64,000 bases of DNA from Bacillota bacterium (GTDB taxonomy: Bacteria > Bacillota > UBA4882 > UBA8346). This document shows positions 15,847-23,709 of the stretch, piece by piece. Below the pieces are notes generated by a model. That model did no database searches. It saw only the letters and a list, made by a program, of their open reading frames with translations, and was not told the DNA's origin. Where the stretch lies: assembly GCA_023402395.1 (NCBI GenBank), contig JAEYGI010000042.1:130237-194236 (forward strand), written 5' to 3'. Made by a program: the position numbers and the translations under genes. Numbering within the stretch: the stretch's first letter is position 1; each line of letters begins with the position of its first letter.

Positions 15847-17442
15847 ATGCGGTTAAAGCTCACTCAGTTCCGGACCTCGCTCGATGCCCCGGAATCCGAA
15901 CTTCCCGGCTTGGTGGCCGCTTACCTGAAATTGCCGGCAGAGGCAATTAAAGATCTTGAGTTGTTGCGGAAGTCATTGGATGCCCGTTACAAGGAACCGT
16001 CGTTCGTATATACATTGGTATTCGAGATCGAACTCTCTTCGCACGAGCTTGATTCGCTGCTTCAAACTCATCCCGACCTCATGACGCAACCCCCCAAAGC
16101 GTCTCCCCGGATTATTTCCCCAGCGGGTACACAATTCAAACAGCGGCCGGTGATCGTGGGAGCTGGCCCGGCCGGTCTTTTTGCCGGATTAAAACTGGCG
16201 CTGGCCGGTGGCCGCCCGATCATTTTGGAGCGTGGCGACAGCCTGGCCGAACGGATCGCCAGAATCGACCGGTTCTGGAAGCAGGGCCAGTTGGATCCGG
16301 AGTCCAACATTCAGTTCGGGATCGGCGGAGCCGGGACTTTTTCCGACGGGAAACTGACGACCCGGATCAAAGATCCCCGGGTCGCCGAGATTCTGGAAAC
16401 CCTGGTCCGCCTGGGAGGGCCGCCGGAGATCAAGTACTGGCAGTATCCGCACATCGGCACCGATTTGTTGCGGGAAGTCATCGCCAATCTGGAACGGACC
16501 ATTCTGGACCGGGGCGGCGAATTTCATTTCCGGAGCCGCCTGTCCGATTTCAGCCTGCGGGATGGTCGGCCGGAGAGCGTGACCCTGGAGGACGGCCGGC
16601 GGCTAGAGACCGGCCTTTTGATATTGGCCACTGGCAACAGCGCCCGCGACCTCTACCGCCTGTTGGCGGAGAAAGGGTTGCGGCTGGCGGCCAAACCGTT
16701 TGCGGTCGGGTTGCGGATTGAGCATCCCCAGGATTTGATCGATCGCGCCCAATACGGCCGGTGGGCCGGGCATCCGAAGCTGGGACCCGCCGAATATCAT
16801 CTGACCTTCAAACATGGAGCATCGGGCCGGGGCGTGTACTCGTTCTGTATGTGCCCGGGCGGGATGGTAGTCGGGGCCACGTCGATCCCGGATGGAGTTG
16901 TCACCAACGGCATGAGTTACCATGCCCGGAACTCCGGAGTGGCCAATGCGGCGTTGATTGTCACGGTCAGCGAACGGGATTACGGAACCGGATCGCCGCT
17001 GGCCGGCATGGAGTTTCAGCAGCGCCTGGAGAATCAAGCCTATGTCTTGGGCGGATCGAATTTTTTCGCGCCGGTTCAGCGCGTCGGCGACTTTTTGCAA
17101 AAGGTTCCCAGCGGCGGTTTTTCGGCGCTGCGGCCCTCTTACGCTCCCGGTTATACCCCCGCCGATCTCAATCAGCTTCTACCGGCGGCAATAAGCGCGG
17201 CGTTGCGGGATGGAATACAATATTTCAACCGGATGGTCAAGGGATTTGACTGGCCGGACGCGGTGCTGACCGGAGTGGAAACCCGGACTTCGGCGCCGGT
17301 GCGGATCCTACGGGACGAACGTTTTCAGGCCGAAGGACATCCGGGAATTATTCCGGTGGGCGAAGGGGCCGGCTATGCCGGGGGAATCATTAGTTCGGCG
17401 TTGGACGGCTGGAAAGCCGCGGAAGCGATTCTCGGCGGCTGA
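15847..17442 (+). CDS. FAD-dependent oxidoreductase (COG2509 type)
   Basis: A 531-residue flavoprotein. After an N-terminal about 95-residue domain, a dinucleotide-binding motif (VIVGAGPAGLFAGLKLALAG) starts at residue 99. Later come FGIGGAGTFSDGKLTTRIKD and the C-terminal IIPVGEGAGYAGGIISSALD, which closes the FAD site. This pattern is that of the uncharacterised NAD(FAD)-utilising dehydrogenases of COG2509. It starts six bases after cdaA and is followed 36 bases later by glmM, so it lies inside the cdaA-glmM transcription unit. The substrate is unknown. Confidence 0.88.
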   Translation: MRLKLTQFRTSLDAPESELPGLVAAYLKLPAEAIKDLELLRKSLDARYKEPSFVYTLVFEIELSSHELDSLLQTHPDLMTQPPKASPRIISPAGTQFKQRPVIVGAGPAGLFAGLKLALAGGRPIILERGDSLAERIARIDRFWKQGQLDPESNIQFGIGGAGTFSDGKLTTRIKDPRVAEILETLVRLGGPPEIKYWQYPHIGTDLLREVIANLERTILDRGGEFHFRSRLSDFSLRDGRPESVTLEDGRRLETGLLILATGNSARDLYRLLAEKGLRLAAKPFAVGLRIEHPQDLIDRAQYGRWAGHPKLGPAEYHLTFKHGASGRGVYSFCMCPGGMVVGATSIPDGVVTNGMSYHARNSGVANAALIVTVSERDYGTGSPLAGMEFQQRLENQAYVLGGSNFFAPVQRVGDFLQKVPSGGFSALRPSYAPGYTPADLNQLLPAAISAALRDGIQYFNRMVKGFDWPDAVLTGVETRTSAPVRILRDERFQAEGHPGIIPVGEGAGYAGGIISSALDGWKAAEAILGG

Positions 17443-17478
17443 GGAATGGTATAGGAATCAAGAATCGGAGGGATCAAT

Positions 17479-18822
17479 GTGAGTCGTTTATTCGGAACCG
17501 ATGGGGTCAGGGGCGTCGCCAACCGAAGCCTGACGCCGGAGTTGGCGTTCGGCCTGGGCCGGGCGGCCGGGACCTTTTTTCAGGAGCAAGGCGTGGGCCG
17601 GCCTTGTTTTATTATTGGCAAGGATACCCGGGTATCCGGGGATATGCTGGAGGCGGCGCTGGCGGCCGGGCTGACTTCGGTCGGCGCGGATGTTTGGCGT
17701 TTGGGCGTATTGCCGACTCCCGGAGTAGCGTTTCTCTGCCGCCGGTTAGGGGTAACGGCCGGGGCGATGATCTCGGCATCCCATAATCCGGTGGAGGACA
17801 ATGGAATCAAGTTTTTTGACGGCCAGGGCTACAAATTGACCGATGCCATGGAGGACGCCATCGAGGGGATTTACCGGGACCGTTTGGCTGCGCTGCAACG
17901 GCCGGAAGGCACGGCGGTGGGCCGGATCAGCGACCGGCTTGACGCGGTGCAATTATATGAAGATTTCTTGGCCGGTTCGGCGCCGGTTCGTTTTGACGGA
18001 TTGCGAATTGTGGTCGATTGCGGGTACGGCGCTGCCTATCAGTTGGCGCCGGCCGTGTTGCAACGGCTGGGGGCGGAAGTTGTCGCCATCAATGCCGCTG
18101 ACGACGGTTCGCGGATCAATGTCGAATGCGGCTCCACTCACCCCGAGGCGCTGCAGCGGGAAGTAGTGGCCCAAAGGGCCGATATCGGCATCGCCCACGA
18201 CGGGGACGCCGACCGGCTGATTGCCGTTGATGAGGCGGGCCGGACGGTCGACGGCGATCAGATCATCGCGGTCTGCGGACTTCATTTGAAACGTCAAGGC
18301 CGGCTGGCCCACGATAAAGTGGCGGTAACCGTTTACTCGAACCTGGGGCTGATTGAAACCTTCAAACGACATGGCATGGGGACGGTGGTCACGGCCAACG
18401 GGGATCGCTATGTGCTGGAAGCCCTCCGCGAACAAGGATTGGTTCTGGGCGGGGAGCAGTCGGGCCATATTATTTTTTTGGAGAAAAACACCACTGGAGA
18501 CGGGATCCTGACCGCCCTGCAACTGATCGCCGTAATGGTTCAAACTGGTAAAACACTGTCGGAGCTGGCCGCGGTGATGCAACGGTTCCCGCAGGTGCTG
18601 GAGAACGTACGGGTACGATCCAAGGCCTGGGAGGGTAATGCCCGAATCGGGCGGGCCATCGCCGAGTCCGAGACGAAGCTGGAAGGCAAGGGCCGGCTCT
18701 TGGTGCGGGCCTCCGGGACTGAGCCGTTGATCCGGGTGATGGCCGAAGGCCCGGAGGAAATGGAACTAAAGGCGTTAGTGGGAGCGGTGACCGAAGCGAT
18801 CCGCGCGGAGTTGGGCGGTTAA
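17479..18822 (+). CDS. glmM: Phosphoglucosamine mutase
   Basis: A 447-residue enzyme that converts glucosamine-6-phosphate to glucosamine-1-phosphate for UDP-GlcNAc and peptidoglycan synthesis. The start MSRLFGTDGVRGVAN, the active-site serine loop ISASHNPVEDNGIKFF, the Mg-binding HDGDADRLIAVD and the phosphate-binding RASGTEPLIRVMAE are all intact. GTG start, preceded by GGAGGG. In other Bacillota GlmM binds and inhibits CdaA, which fits the shared operon. glmS, the preceding step of the pathway, lies immediately downstream under ribozyme control. Confidence 0.97.
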   Translation: MSRLFGTDGVRGVANRSLTPELAFGLGRAAGTFFQEQGVGRPCFIIGKDTRVSGDMLEAALAAGLTSVGADVWRLGVLPTPGVAFLCRRLGVTAGAMISASHNPVEDNGIKFFDGQGYKLTDAMEDAIEGIYRDRLAALQRPEGTAVGRISDRLDAVQLYEDFLAGSAPVRFDGLRIVVDCGYGAAYQLAPAVLQRLGAEVVAINAADDGSRINVECGSTHPEALQREVVAQRADIGIAHDGDADRLIAVDEAGRTVDGDQIIAVCGLHLKRQGRLAHDKVAVTVYSNLGLIETFKRHGMGTVVTANGDRYVLEALREQGLVLGGEQSGHIIFLEKNTTGDGILTALQLIAVMVQTGKTLSELAAVMQRFPQVLENVRVRSKAWEGNARIGRAIAESETKLEGKGRLLVRASGTEPLIRVMAEGPEEMELKALVGAVTEAIRAELGG

Positions 18823-18876
18823 GGCCGCCCAACAGTTGAGATTCCATTTTCAAGGTATTTGTGATACAATAATTCC

Positions 18877-18964
18877 ATATATAAGTTGATCCGAGCGAAG
18901 GCGTTCTTTTTCCCGTTGCGCAAGCGGGCCGGGAAAGAGAGCCCGGAATGAAATCAACTTATAG
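18877..18964. repeat. TATATA-family element ahead of the glmS ribozyme
   Basis: Ends ATATATAAGTTGAT and ATCAACTTATAG, with an inner GC-rich hairpin around TTTCCCG and CGGGAAA. A TACAAT box at 18865-18870 would start transcription at its left end, as at hpt. Confidence 0.65.
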
Positions 18965-19029
18965 ATTCTAGACGCGGAAAGGGGTGGGAAGCAGTTTACC
19001 CCGGGATAGAACCGGCATTATTAATAAAG

Positions 19030-19240
19030 GAGTTGATCGATGGGTAACGGCAACTGACAATCAAACTTTAGCGCCAGGACTCCCGCGGTTTGGGAGTTGA
19101 CGAGGAGGGGGATCTCGGATAATCGGCGGGTGACCCCCGGTGAACACCACCGTTAAAGACCTGACAAAACCGGCAGCGATGCGTGGAACAATAGGGTCGG
19201 GTGAACCAAATAGCAAAAGCAGTGGTCGGATGGTTCGAAA
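19030..19240 (+). ncRNA. glmS self-cleaving ribozyme/riboswitch
   Basis: The conserved catalytic core is plain: GCGCCAGGACTCCC after the cleavage site, TTGACGAGGAGGGGG, ATCTCGG..TCGGCGGGTG, CCCCCGGTGAACACC and a later GGTCGGGTGAACC. By homology cleavage occurs between A19070 and G19071 when glucosamine-6-phosphate binds, and the mRNA is then degraded. The ends are approximate. Unusually, about 330 bases, including a terminator-like hairpin and a dispersed repeat, separate it from the glmS start codon. Confidence 0.92.
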
Positions 19241-19361
19241 CAACATCGCGATATTTTTTCGCGTTGGTTAATTATGGTTTTAGCCAATTACGGGATAGGA
19301 CCCTTTTGTCTGAAAGAGGCTTCTTTAAGGCGTTGCATTGTCATACCCGTGTTCAGATATT

Positions 19362-19398
19362 ACAGCCGGCCGCTGCTCTTGCCGGCTGTTTTCTTTTG
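19362..19398 (+). terminator. Terminator-like hairpin between glmS ribozyme and glmS
   Basis: Stem ACAGCCGGC and GCCGGCTGT with a 10-base loop, followed by TTTTCTTTT. It has the form of an intrinsic terminator and would reduce read-through into glmS unless antiterminated or bypassed by a second promoter. Confidence 0.7.
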
Positions 19399-19400
19399 AT

Positions 19401-19537
19401 TTAGAAGCCTTGTGATAAAGTGGATGGTCATCGGCTACAGCCTTGCGGAATACGCCGGAGAACGGCTTTATCACTGCTTATCGGGATTTTGTGATTGCCA
19501 CCGGCCTTTGGCCGGGGTTTTCAGAATGCTTTTAGGG
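19401..19537 (+). repeat. 130-bp double-hairpin element, copy R2
   Basis: Begins TTAGAAGCCTTGTGATAAAG, has CGGCTTTATCACTGCTTA in the middle, then a CCGGCC TTT GGCCGG hairpin, and ends GCTTTTAGGG. It is the inverted counterpart of R1 at 14861 and ends 30 bases before the glmS start. Confidence 0.75.
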
Positions 19538-19566
19538 AATCTTATTATTTTGAGGAGGAATGCCGT

Positions 19567-21396
19567 ATGTGCGGTATTGTTGGTTATATTGGCAAGCAAG
19601 AAGCGGTTCCGGTCCTGATCGACGGGCTGAAGCGCCTGGAGTACCGGGGGTATGATTCGGCCGGAGTCACCATCGTCAAGGACGGCAAGCTGACCACGAC
19701 CAAAGCGGTGGGGCGGCTGAGCAAGGTCGAGGAGATCCTGAGCAAAAATCCGCTCCCCGGCACGCTCGGAATCGGTCACACCCGCTGGGCCACTCACGGC
19801 CGGCCGTCGGACCGGAACGCCCATCCGCATCTGGATTGCAATAAGAAGATCTCCGTGGTTCACAACGGGATCATTGAAAATTATATTGAGTTAAAGGAGA
19901 GGCTCCAGGAGAAAGGCCATATGTTCAGCTCGGAGACGGACACCGAGGTGTTGCCGCATCTGATCGAAGAACATTATCAGGGGGACCTGGCGGCTGCGGT
20001 CCGGGCCAGCCTGAAGGAATTGGAAGGGGCTTTCGCCATGGCGGTGCTCAGCAACGATCATCCCGATTATTTGGTGGTCGCCCGGAAGTCCAGCCCGCTG
20101 ATTATCGGCCTGGGGCAGGGCGAGAACTTCGTGGCCTCCGATATTCCGGCCGTGCTTCCCTACACCCGGGAGATTTATATCCTGGAGGACGGCGAGATGG
20201 CGGTGCTGAGCGCGGGCCAGGTCGCGGTGACCGATTTTGAGGGCCGGCCGGTGGATAAAAAGCCGTTTCATGTGCAATGGGATGTGGAAGCGGCCGAAAA
20301 GGGCGGCTTCGAGGACTTTATGCTGAAGGAGATTCACGAACAGCCGCGGGCGGTCCGGGACACCCTGACCGGGAAGATTGACCGGGCGGCCCTGAAAGTG
20401 ACGCTGCCCGGAGTTCATCTTTCCCCCGAGTTTATCAAGGGCTTACGCAAGATCCAGATAGTGGCTTGCGGCACCGCCTATCACGCCGGGCTGGTTGGAA
20501 AATACCTCATTGAGAAGTTGGTCCGGATCCCGGTCGAGGCCGATCTGGCCTCGGAGTTCCGCTACCGGGAGCCGCTGGTGCAACCGGATTCGCTGACGAT
20601 CATCGTCTCCCAGTCGGGCGAGACCGCCGACACCTTGGCCGGGTTGCGCGAGGCCAAACGGCTCGGATCCCGGGTGCTGGCCATCACCAACGTGGTCGGT
20701 AGCTCGGTAGCCAGGGAGGCCGACGATCTGATTTTGACGCTGGCCGGGCCGGAGATCGCGGTGGCTTCGACCAAGGCGTACACGACCCAGTTACTTTCCT
20801 TTTATCTGTTAGCCATTTATCTGGGGCAGGAGCGGGGAACGTTGGCCGAGGCCGACCGGGTCGCCATGCTGGAAGCGCTGCTGAAGCTGCCGGAGCAGAT
20901 CGAGAAGGTCTTGAACACCGAGACCAAGATCAAGGAATTCGCCGAGGTCTTCAAGGCCAGCGAGGATATTTTCTTCATCGGCCGGGGCCTCGATTATGCC
21001 GTCTCGCTGGAGGGCGCCCTGAAGCTGAAGGAGATCTCCTATATTCACGCCGAGGCTTACGCGGCCGGCGAACTGAAGCACGGGACGCTGGCGCTGATCG
21101 TCGAGGGGGTTCCGGTCTTCGCTCTGGTGACCCAGGATGAACTCTACGATAAGACCATCAGCAACATCAAGGAAGTCAAAGCCAGGGAAGCGACGGTGGT
21201 GGCGCTGGCCAACGCCGGCGACAACGAGACCGGGAAGTCCGTCGATTATGTACTGCATATCCCGTCCACCCACAACATGCTGACCCCGATTCTGTCGGTG
21301 GTGCCGCTGCAATTGTTCGCTTACTACGCGGCCAAGGCCAGAGGGTGCGATGTCGATAAGCCGAGGAATCTCGCCAAGAGCGTCACGGTGGAATAA
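19567..21396 (+). CDS. glmS: Glutamine-fructose-6-phosphate aminotransferase
   Basis: A 609-residue enzyme that makes glucosamine-6-phosphate from fructose-6-phosphate and glutamine. The start MCGIVGYIG places Cys2 as the N-terminal nucleophile of the glutaminase domain (residues 1-240), followed by two SIS sugar-isomerase domains with SQSGETADTLAGLREAK and EISYIHAEAYAAGELKHG. The C-terminus KSVTVE is the family's usual end. The ATG at 19567 follows GAGGAG; an earlier in-frame ATG at 19495 would hide Cys2. Expression is expected to be repressed by its product through the upstream ribozyme. Confidence 0.98.
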   Translation: MCGIVGYIGKQEAVPVLIDGLKRLEYRGYDSAGVTIVKDGKLTTTKAVGRLSKVEEILSKNPLPGTLGIGHTRWATHGRPSDRNAHPHLDCNKKISVVHNGIIENYIELKERLQEKGHMFSSETDTEVLPHLIEEHYQGDLAAAVRASLKELEGAFAMAVLSNDHPDYLVVARKSSPLIIGLGQGENFVASDIPAVLPYTREIYILEDGEMAVLSAGQVAVTDFEGRPVDKKPFHVQWDVEAAEKGGFEDFMLKEIHEQPRAVRDTLTGKIDRAALKVTLPGVHLSPEFIKGLRKIQIVACGTAYHAGLVGKYLIEKLVRIPVEADLASEFRYREPLVQPDSLTIIVSQSGETADTLAGLREAKRLGSRVLAITNVVGSSVAREADDLILTLAGPEIAVASTKAYTTQLLSFYLLAIYLGQERGTLAEADRVAMLEALLKLPEQIEKVLNTETKIKEFAEVFKASEDIFFIGRGLDYAVSLEGALKLKEISYIHAEAYAAGELKHGTLALIVEGVPVFALVTQDELYDKTISNIKEVKAREATVVALANAGDNETGKSVDYVLHIPSTHNMLTPILSVVPLQLFAYYAAKARGCDVDKPRNLAKSVTVE

Positions 21397-21408
21397 GCCA
21401 GGCTGAAA

Positions 21409-21453
21409 GATCAAATAAAAGAGCCGTGAAACCAGCGGCTCTTTTATTTGATC
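21409..21453 (+). terminator. Terminator after glmS
   Basis: A near-perfect 17-18 bp stem (GATCAAATAAAAGAGCCG and its complement) flanking a short loop. It can act in both directions. Confidence 0.85.
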
Positions 21454-21489
21454 ATTGCAATAACCAATGAATCAAAAGAGGTGAAGCGC

Positions 21490-22128
21490 ATGTTTGGCAT
21501 CGTTCATTACGGCTTATTTCTGATTTCCGGAATCATTTTAAATATAACACCCGGCGCGGATACCCTGTATATTTTGGGCCGGAGCGTCTCGCAAGGCCGG
21601 AAAGCGGGGATCGTCTCCACCCTCGGGATCACGACCGGAAGCCTGATCCATACGCTGCTAGCCGCGTTCGGCCTTTCGATCATCCTGGCCAAATCGGCCT
21701 TGGCCTTTGCCATCGTAAAATATTGCGGCGTGGCGTACCTGATCTATCTCGGCATCCGGACGCTGCTCGCCAAAGAGAATCAGTTTTCGCTTCAAGGGGC
21801 GGAGGATGCAAGTTATCAGAAGATTTACCTCCAAGGGATTTTTACCAACCTTTTCAACCCTAAAGTAGCATTGTTTTTCATCGCGTTTCTGCCGCAGTTC
21901 ATCGACCCGGCCTCCAGTTACGGTCCGCTGCCGTTCATCCTTTTGGGCTTGACCTTTTTAACCACCGGGACGGCATGGTGCATATTGATCGCGGTATTTT
22001 CGGCCCTGACCACCGATAAACTGCGAAGCAATCCGAAGATCGCGGCGGCCTTCAACAAACTCAGCGGCGCGCTGTTCATCGGATTGGGGTTGAATCTGCT
22101 GCGGGCCAAAGTAACCCGGACGCAGTGA
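21490..22128 (+). CDS. LysE/RhtB-family amino acid exporter
   Basis: A 212-residue inner-membrane protein with about six hydrophobic segments. The N-terminal block with NITPGADTLYILGRSVSQGR and the GIVSTLGITTGSLIHTLLAAFG that follows is the signature of the LysE/RhtB translocator family. Also typical are GVAYLIYLG and GIFTNLFNPKVALFF. It probably exports an amino acid or related metabolite, but the substrate cannot be read from sequence. GAGGTG precedes the ATG at 21490. It appears monocistronic. Confidence 0.9.
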   Translation: MFGIVHYGLFLISGIILNITPGADTLYILGRSVSQGRKAGIVSTLGITTGSLIHTLLAAFGLSIILAKSALAFAIVKYCGVAYLIYLGIRTLLAKENQFSLQGAEDASYQKIYLQGIFTNLFNPKVALFFIAFLPQFIDPASSYGPLPFILLGLTFLTTGTAWCILIAVFSALTTDKLRSNPKIAAAFNKLSGALFIGLGLNLLRAKVTRTQ

Positions 22129-22356
22129 TTCGGGGCCGGAATCGAGAACGGAATTTGAATGGCGGCCGGTTTATTGAATCCAGCGCTTGGGAAAATTGCT
22201 AAAAGCGTCGCTTCATATTTAAGGATAATTCGTTATTTTGGATTTAATCACCAGATTAATCCAATTTAATTCATCAAGCGAAGATCTCGTTGGAATTGTC
22301 TTTTTCTCATGATATTATGATATTAATAATAATTCTGAACTTAGGGAGTGTTGGCA

Positions 22357-23004
22357 ATGAAAAAAATAGCGCTCGTCATCGTCCTGACCATCGGCCTGCT
22401 CTTGTCCTTCGCGATGACCGCTTCAGCGGAAATACTGTTTGGGGCCAGTGGGGAAATTGGCGGAACCGACTTTGAGGCGGATTACGCTTCCGGCTCTTCC
22501 TCCGATGTTTCGGATTCTCCAACCCAGTTCTTTTTGAACGGAAGCTTAAATCTGCTCGGAACCCATGTTAGCCTGGAATATTCCGACGTGGATGCGGATC
22601 ATTTTCAATTTTCGACCATTGATTTTCGAGTCGGCTGGCAACTGGGGCTTGATATTTTTAAGGTAAAAGCCTTCGGCGGCTATGAGCGTTTTCGTTTTTC
22701 CGATGATGCGCTCACTGCCAATCAAGACAATACATATTCCAGCGTGGTCGGAGGGGTGGGGTTTGAGTCCAAAATTAAAAAAGTAACCTTCTCCGCTTCG
22801 GCGTTAATTCCGGTTGCGACCCGTTTTTCCAACGATGCCATCGATGACGACGATGCCGATTTGAAATATCTGAAAGTCGGTATTGCTTACGCGCCATTGC
22901 CAATGGTGGATCTCTTCGTGAATTACCGTGATTTGAAGGGTGAATCCGAAGTGGTGGACATCACCGCGCAAAGCTATACCGCGGGAGTAAAAATAAGCTT
23001 TTAA
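22357..23004 (+). CDS. Secreted beta-barrel outer-membrane protein
   Basis: A 215-residue protein with a signal peptide (about 1-23, ending TASAE). The mature chain alternates hydrophobic and polar residues in strand-like blocks, with many Asp/Ser in the presumed loops, and ends TAGVKISF with a terminal Phe. This resembles small OmpA/OmpW-like barrels. It is not related in sequence to the porin at 11276 as far as I can see. GGGAG lies eight bases before the ATG; upstream GTG/TTG codons in frame are less likely. A repeat element begins immediately at the stop codon. Confidence 0.75.
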   Translation: MKKIALVIVLTIGLLLSFAMTASAEILFGASGEIGGTDFEADYASGSSSDVSDSPTQFFLNGSLNLLGTHVSLEYSDVDADHFQFSTIDFRVGWQLGLDIFKVKAFGGYERFRFSDDALTANQDNTYSSVVGGVGFESKIKKVTFSASALIPVATRFSNDAIDDDDADLKYLKVGIAYAPLPMVDLFVNYRDLKGESEVVDITAQSYTAGVKISF

Positions 23005-23066
23005 AGCGTTGCGATAAACCCGGCCCAAGGCCGGAGTCGCACACAAAAGCTTAAAGAAGCAAGTGA
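23003..23066 (-). repeat. Half copy (R3) of the 130-bp double-hairpin element
   Basis: On the minus strand it reads CTTGCTTCTTTAAGCTTTTG, TGTGCGACTCCGGCC, GGCCGGG and TTTATCGCAACGCTTT, matching the right half of R1, R2 and R4. It starts at the stop codon of the barrel gene. Confidence 0.7.
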
Positions 23067-23070
23067 ATTC

Positions 23071-23098
23071 AGGAGTCATGATTACGTGGCTCCTTTTT
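23071..23098 (+). terminator. Terminator after the barrel protein gene
   Basis: Stem AGGAGTCA and TGGCTCCT with one mismatch and a five-T tail. Confidence 0.65.
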
Positions 23099-23142
23099 AA
23101 TTGGTTCTGGCCTTGCCACTTTAGCAACGGTGGGCGTTATAG

Positions 23143-23604
23143 TTGATCCGGGGCTTAAAGCAGTTGAAGCGGAAGCCGCTACTGAAGAAGCGCGAACCGC
23201 CCCAAGTGATCCAGGCGCCGGATCAGCTGGAGGAGTAGTTGCCCGAAAAGGGGCGGCAGTTGCTCCAGCTGGAGCAACTGCCGCTGCAACTGGAGCAAGT
23301 GTTGCGACAGATGGAAATATTAGAGTTTCATTTGAAGGAAGAGTTTTTTCAGTTGAATATATTAGATTTTGATTTGAAGGAACTGTTTTTCCAGATGGAA
23401 ATATTGGAGGATCATTTGAAGGAAGAGTTCCTTCAAATGGAAATGTTGAAGCTTCATTTGAAGAAAGAGGTTCTTCATCTGGAGGAAGTGTTCCTCCAGA
23501 TGATCCAACTGTTGCTCCAGATGGGAAAAGTGTTGCTCCAGTTGATCCGGGTGCCGCTCCAGTTGGAGCAAGTCTTTTTGCTGATGATGGAAGGCCCCAA
23601 TCAC
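23143..23604. repeat. Array 2: 22 tandem 21-bp hairpin units
   Basis: Twenty-two units keep an exact 21-base register. Each is a 9-base arm, 3-base loop and 9-base arm. Some are perfect: TTGAAGGAA-GAG-TTCCTTCAA (at 23416) and CTGGAGGAA-GTG-TTCCTCCAG (at 23479). Because units are palindromic, both strands carry open heptad-patterned frames (for example LEEVFLQ and HLKELFLQ). No ribosome site or ATG precedes the plus-strand frame. I regard it as a DNA/RNA element related in design to arrays 1 and 3. Confidence 0.9.
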
Positions 23605-23613
23605 ATTAGACTA

Positions 23614-23642
23614 TTGACTTAGAAGTAACTTTAAGGTGTAAA
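23614..23642 (+). promoter_or_regulatory. Possible promoter of the aldo/keto reductase gene
   Basis: TTGACT with TGTAAA after a 17-base spacer, directly downstream of the 21-bp array. Confidence 0.4.
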
Positions 23643-23709
23643 ATGAAAATATAGCGTTATTTTAAAGCTTGATAGACTCATGGATACTTACCATAAGGAG
23701 TGGATGCCA

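Noticed and set aside
23239..23622. A 127-codon leucine-rich coiled-coil-like frame
   Set aside because: No start signal, and a similar frame exists on the other strand because the units are palindromic. Kept as a repeat rather than a gene.
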